Part shown: positions 5,427 through 7,905 of the stretch, piece after piece
Layout of the letters: the number at the start of each line of letters is the position of its first letter
Position numbering within the stretch: position 1 is the first letter of the stretch
DNA from: Methanosarcinales archaeon
Lineage (GTDB): Archaea; Halobacteriota; Methanosarcinia; Methanosarcinales; Methanocomedenaceae
Assembly: GCA_030666885.1 (NCBI GenBank)
Contig: DAOUWY010000072.1
Coordinates: forward strand, 1-7,905
Length of the DNA stretch: 7,905 nucleotides
Direction: 5' to 3'
Program-made: the position numbers and the translations under genes
Notes under the pieces: generated by a model
What the model was told of the DNA's origin: nothing
The model's input: only the letters and a program-made list of their open reading frames with translations
Database searches by the model: none

Positions 5427-7838
5427 ATGGAGAACTTGCAATTGAACACAGTGGGAACAAAAAACTCGAATAACAACGCCTTGCTCAGATTATTCTCAAA
5501 GAAAAAAGCAGTTAAAAGCCTTTGCACTTATAAGACACGTCTTTCAGACACCCAAAAATCTCTGGTAATAGATTGCAAGGGCTGTACTGATGGTAACTCA
5601 GGTCTTGACGATCCATACTGCCGCAAGAACATATTCCGGATAATGATAAAAGAACCCATGGTGGACAGACTGGTACTCTCCCACCTGTACGACCGGGATT
5701 ATGAAGGAGAAAATCTCAGGCTGCTATACCTGCTGGCAGGGTTCATTGACAACCTCAGTGTGTTTAGCGAAAGTGAAGTGCCGGCCGTGTGCGGGAATTG
5801 CCTTTTTGAGCGACAGGAGTTCATATCCGGTGTACTTGAAACAGGACTACATGACCCTGTGAAGGCATACACTATGCTTGCAGCGCATGTGGACTCTGGT
5901 GCCGTCTGCCATAACGATGAGCAGGGACAGGGACATGCATGTACCGGTGATTATATCCGTATGCTTGCCAGGATGAGTAACTGTGCCGACGGTATGAAAG
6001 AAAGCATGGATACCGGCCTTCCTGCAGATCAATTTTACACACATGTCATCAAACCATATACCAGGCCCGGTTTTTCCACATCCCGCATATATACAGAACC
6101 GCCTGACAACGCTGTTTTCCTGGAAGGGTATGATGTCGGGCACAGTGGCGGCCGGTTGATGCAGGTGTCAATTTACAGCTTATCGGACAGGCCCGAGAGC
6201 CTGTACTTCCTGATCCCATCAGAATACAACCTGCGTCCCGAGGAACTGGAATTATTGGAATCCGTACGCTCGCGCCTGATGCGCCACCGCCCAGACGACC
6301 TGAATTTTGCAGACCCTGCCAATAGCCGGGAATATTTCAGGCGGCGCAGCCAGCAATTGCTTTCTGATGAAGCAAAGCGCATGAGTATTAAACTAAAAGC
6401 AGACCAGATATCAATGTTCTCTGACATCCTGGCAAAATACACCACAGGACTGGGTATCCTGGAAGATGTGCTGTCCGATGCAAGGGTCACTGATGTATAC
6501 ATCAATGCGCCTGTTGATTCCAACCCTGTCCATGTGGTCATCGAGGGGGAAGAGTGTTCCAGCAACATCTACCTCTCCCAGGATGATGTGGATACCATGA
6601 TCTCACGCTTCAGGGCATTGAGCGGCCGCCCCTTCGGGGAGGCAAACCCTATCCTTGATATGGACCTGGCCGAGTACAAATCCAGGGTGTCATGCATTGG
6701 CAATCCGCTGAGTTCAGGCGGCCTGGCCTATGCATTTCGAAAACATGCCCGGACTCCATGGACCCTGCCCAAACTCATCAATGAAGGCTCAATGACGCCG
6801 CTGGCTGCAGGACTTCTGAGCTTTCTGGTTGACGGGGATTCATCCATCCTGATAGCAGGCGGCGTGGGTGCGGGCAAGACTTCATTACTGTCAGCCATGC
6901 TGCTGGAAGTGCCCCAGAAGTACCGCATCCTGACAATCGAGGATACACCTGAACTGCCCTTGCGGGATCTGCAGCGCCTTGGCTGGAAGGTGCAGGGAAT
7001 GAACACCCGCTCGGCTGTTGGTGGTTCTGATTCAGAGATAGCGCCCGATACTGCACTGAGGGCGGCACTGCGACTGGGCAATTCCACGCTGGTCATCGGC
7101 GAGGTAAGGGGACCGGAGACTAAGATACTGTACGAGGCCATGCAGGTGGGCACTGCCGGCAATTCGGTGCTTGGTACCATACACGGTGCGTCAACCCAGA
7201 CCGTGTATGAACGCATCGTTGGTGCGCTGGGTGTACCCGAACAGTCATTCAGGGCCACGGATGCAGTGGTGGTGTGCTCTAATATCAGGATCAGCGGGAG
7301 TATGCGCAAAAAAAAGCGGCTGGTGCAGGTCTCCGAGGTTACTAATGCAAACTGGGATGGTACAGGTACGTTCTTCAATGACCTGATGAAGTTTGATGCG
7401 GCTGCTGATAGCATCGAGCCTACTGACCTGCTTGATATGGGACAGTCTGAACTGATAGGCAGGATCGCTGATAAGTGGGGCGTAAGCATTGACGAGGTGC
7501 TGCTGAATATCAAGATGAGGGCGAATATCAAAGGGACAATAGCCAAAGCCGGCGAGAACAGACCTGAACTGGTGGAAGCAGATGCGGTCGGCCAGGCTAA
7601 TAATATGTTCTGGCTGCTGGTGAATGAGTTGCAGGACTGGGACGGGAGTGTGGATATGAGTGCGGTATACCAGCGGTGGAGTGAGTGGTATGAGGGTTTT
7701 GTATCAGTGGAGGAGTTATTTTTTTTCCAGTCCTTCATTTTTAGCATGAAAGTACCCTTTGGTTCTTTCATCTTTTTGTGTATGTTATTCGAAGAATTTC
7801 ATGTAAGTTATCTGGGAAGTACTCCAGTGCCCGTTTAA
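5427..7838 (+). CDS. Archaeal type II/IV secretion-system ATPase (GspE/VirB11-like), with an altered C-terminal tail
   Basis: This 803-residue protein belongs to the archaeal secretion/pilus ATPase family, hexameric motors that drive pilus, archaellum or secretion machines at the cytoplasmic face of the membrane. The core is complete: an N-terminal subdomain from about 333 (DILAKYTTGLGILEDVL), SRVSCIGNPLSSGG from 419, the arginine-rich FRKHARTPW at 437-445, Walker A GGVGAGKT (478-485, K484), Asp box TIEDTPEL with E505-D506, Walker B LVIGEVRGPE with E559, and His box GTIHGAS with H586. The N-terminal 130 residues carry cysteines at 50, 53, 65, 122 and 125, a possible metal site. The usual T2SSF/FlaJ-like membrane partner is not next to it. 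From residue 772 on, the frame is read from repeat copy B and from the antisense strand of another gene, so the last 32 residues are probably not original. A run of eight T at 7719-7726 lies just before that point. The cargo is unknown. Confidence 0.88.
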   Translation: MENLQLNTVGTKNSNNNALLRLFSKKKAVKSLCTYKTRLSDTQKSLVIDCKGCTDGNSGLDDPYCRKNIFRIMIKEPMVDRLVLSHLYDRDYEGENLRLLYLLAGFIDNLSVFSESEVPAVCGNCLFERQEFISGVLETGLHDPVKAYTMLAAHVDSGAVCHNDEQGQGHACTGDYIRMLARMSNCADGMKESMDTGLPADQFYTHVIKPYTRPGFSTSRIYTEPPDNAVFLEGYDVGHSGGRLMQVSIYSLSDRPESLYFLIPSEYNLRPEELELLESVRSRLMRHRPDDLNFADPANSREYFRRRSQQLLSDEAKRMSIKLKADQISMFSDILAKYTTGLGILEDVLSDARVTDVYINAPVDSNPVHVVIEGEECSSNIYLSQDDVDTMISRFRALSGRPFGEANPILDMDLAEYKSRVSCIGNPLSSGGLAYAFRKHARTPWTLPKLINEGSMTPLAAGLLSFLVDGDSSILIAGGVGAGKTSLLSAMLLEVPQKYRILTIEDTPELPLRDLQRLGWKVQGMNTRSAVGGSDSEIAPDTALRAALRLGNSTLVIGEVRGPETKILYEAMQVGTAGNSVLGTIHGASTQTVYERIVGALGVPEQSFRATDAVVVCSNIRISGSMRKKKRLVQVSEVTNANWDGTGTFFNDLMKFDAAADSIEPTDLLDMGQSELIGRIADKWGVSIDEVLLNIKMRANIKGTIAKAGENRPELVEADAVGQANNMFWLLVNELQDWDGSVDMSAVYQRWSEWYEGFVSVEELFFFQSFIFSMKVPFGSFIFLCMLFEEFHVSYLGSTPVPV
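7740..7817 (-). repeat. 78-bp dispersed repeat, copy B
   Basis: This is the second copy of the repeat at 4704-4781, in the same orientation and 3036 bases away, 74 of 78 bases identical. On the plus strand it forms part of the ATPase reading frame (residues 772-797). On the minus strand it covers the last 16 sense codons of a reading frame entering from the right edge, the stop codon and 28 bases beyond. The shared sequence starts sharply at 7740 and ends at 7817, although the minus-strand reading frame continues past 7817, so here the repeat is only the end of something longer. Confidence 0.9.
7746..7777 (+). terminator. Hairpin followed by five T, inside repeat copy B
   Basis: The arms ATGAAAG-T-ACC and GGT-T-CTTTCAT enclose a CTTT loop, and TC then TTTTT follow at 7771-7777. 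In the plus direction this looks like an intrinsic terminator, though archaea mostly rely on the T run itself. In copy A the same hairpin (4710-4735) has one more closing base pair and is also followed by five T (4737-4741). In copy B it lies before the ATPase stop codon at 7836-7838, so termination here would yield an mRNA without a stop. On the minus strand the stem begins at the TGA stop codon of the antisense gene. Confidence 0.45.
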
Positions 7839-7905
7839 TAGTTGCCTGGCTTTTTGCTTTTTCAATAAACATGTCAAATACATATTCAAGTACCAAACAA
7901 TTCAA
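7768..7905 (-). CDS. C-terminal end of an unidentified protein (runs in from the right edge)
   Basis: The minus strand is open from the right edge to a TGA at 7770-7768, giving 45 residues. The sequence has a protein-like composition, with charged helical segments such as EYVFDMFIEKAKSQATIKR (7-25) and ALEYFPDNLHEILRI (26-40). I do not recognise the family. The final 15 codons before the stop (PDNLHEILRITYTKR) recur in repeat copy A as PENVHEILRITCTKR with the same TGA, so this gene or its 3' end exists in more than one copy, as with a transposase or other mobile gene. It is antisense to the last 24 codons of the ATPase reading frame. No start is visible; it must lie beyond 7905. Confidence 0.5.
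   Translation of the reverse strand: MNCLVLEYVFDMFIEKAKSQATIKRALEYFPDNLHEILRITYTKR

Noticed and set aside
6728..7771. A 347-codon minus-strand open frame opposite the ATPase.
   Set aside because: It is Ser/Thr/Pro-rich and runs antisense to the conserved Walker motifs, so it is a shadow of the ATPase's codon use.

Overview
The window looks like chromosomal DNA of a euryarchaeon, probably a methanogen or methane-oxidising relative in or near the Methanosarcinales. The reasons are an archaeal RPA single-stranded-DNA-binding protein followed by its RPA-associated partner, an NrpR-type nitrogen repressor (a family of methanogens and relatives), an archaeal GspE/VirB11-type secretion ATPase, and AT-rich TATA-like promoters. 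The lineage is inferred from gene families, not from a marker gene.

Left part (1-4602, all minus strand, read right to left): RPA, then an overlapping RPA-associated protein, then glutamine synthetase type I (glnA), then the start of an nrpR gene that runs off the left edge. RPA and its partner form a replication/repair pair. glnA and nrpR lie 15 bases apart and probably form a nitrogen operon, with a candidate promoter of its own just upstream of glnA.

Middle (4603-5426): an accessory patch. It holds a 78-bp repeat copy (A) with two palindromes, a 72-bp GC-rich inverted repeat of the 'CGCAGAG' kind, and a small CopG-type antitoxin gene with no visible toxin. A TAG stands in the antitoxin where relatives seem to carry a glutamine codon; the family-like sequence resumes after it. 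About 214 bases of apparently non-coding DNA with a candidate promoter follow.

Right part (5427-7905): a long plus-strand secretion-type ATPase with intact Walker A, Walker B, Asp and His boxes and an N-terminal cysteine cluster. Its reading frame runs straight into a second copy (B) of the 78-bp repeat, 3036 bases from copy A and in the same orientation, so its last 32 residues look acquired. On the minus strand the same repeat encodes the C-terminal end of an unidentified protein entering from the right edge. The repeat therefore looks like the 3' end of a dispersed gene or mobile element, with a palindrome beginning at the stop codon.

I see no CRISPR array, rRNA or tRNA gene. The most interesting points are the repeat pair with its antisense reading frame, the ATPase tail it supplies, and the in-frame TAG of the antitoxin.
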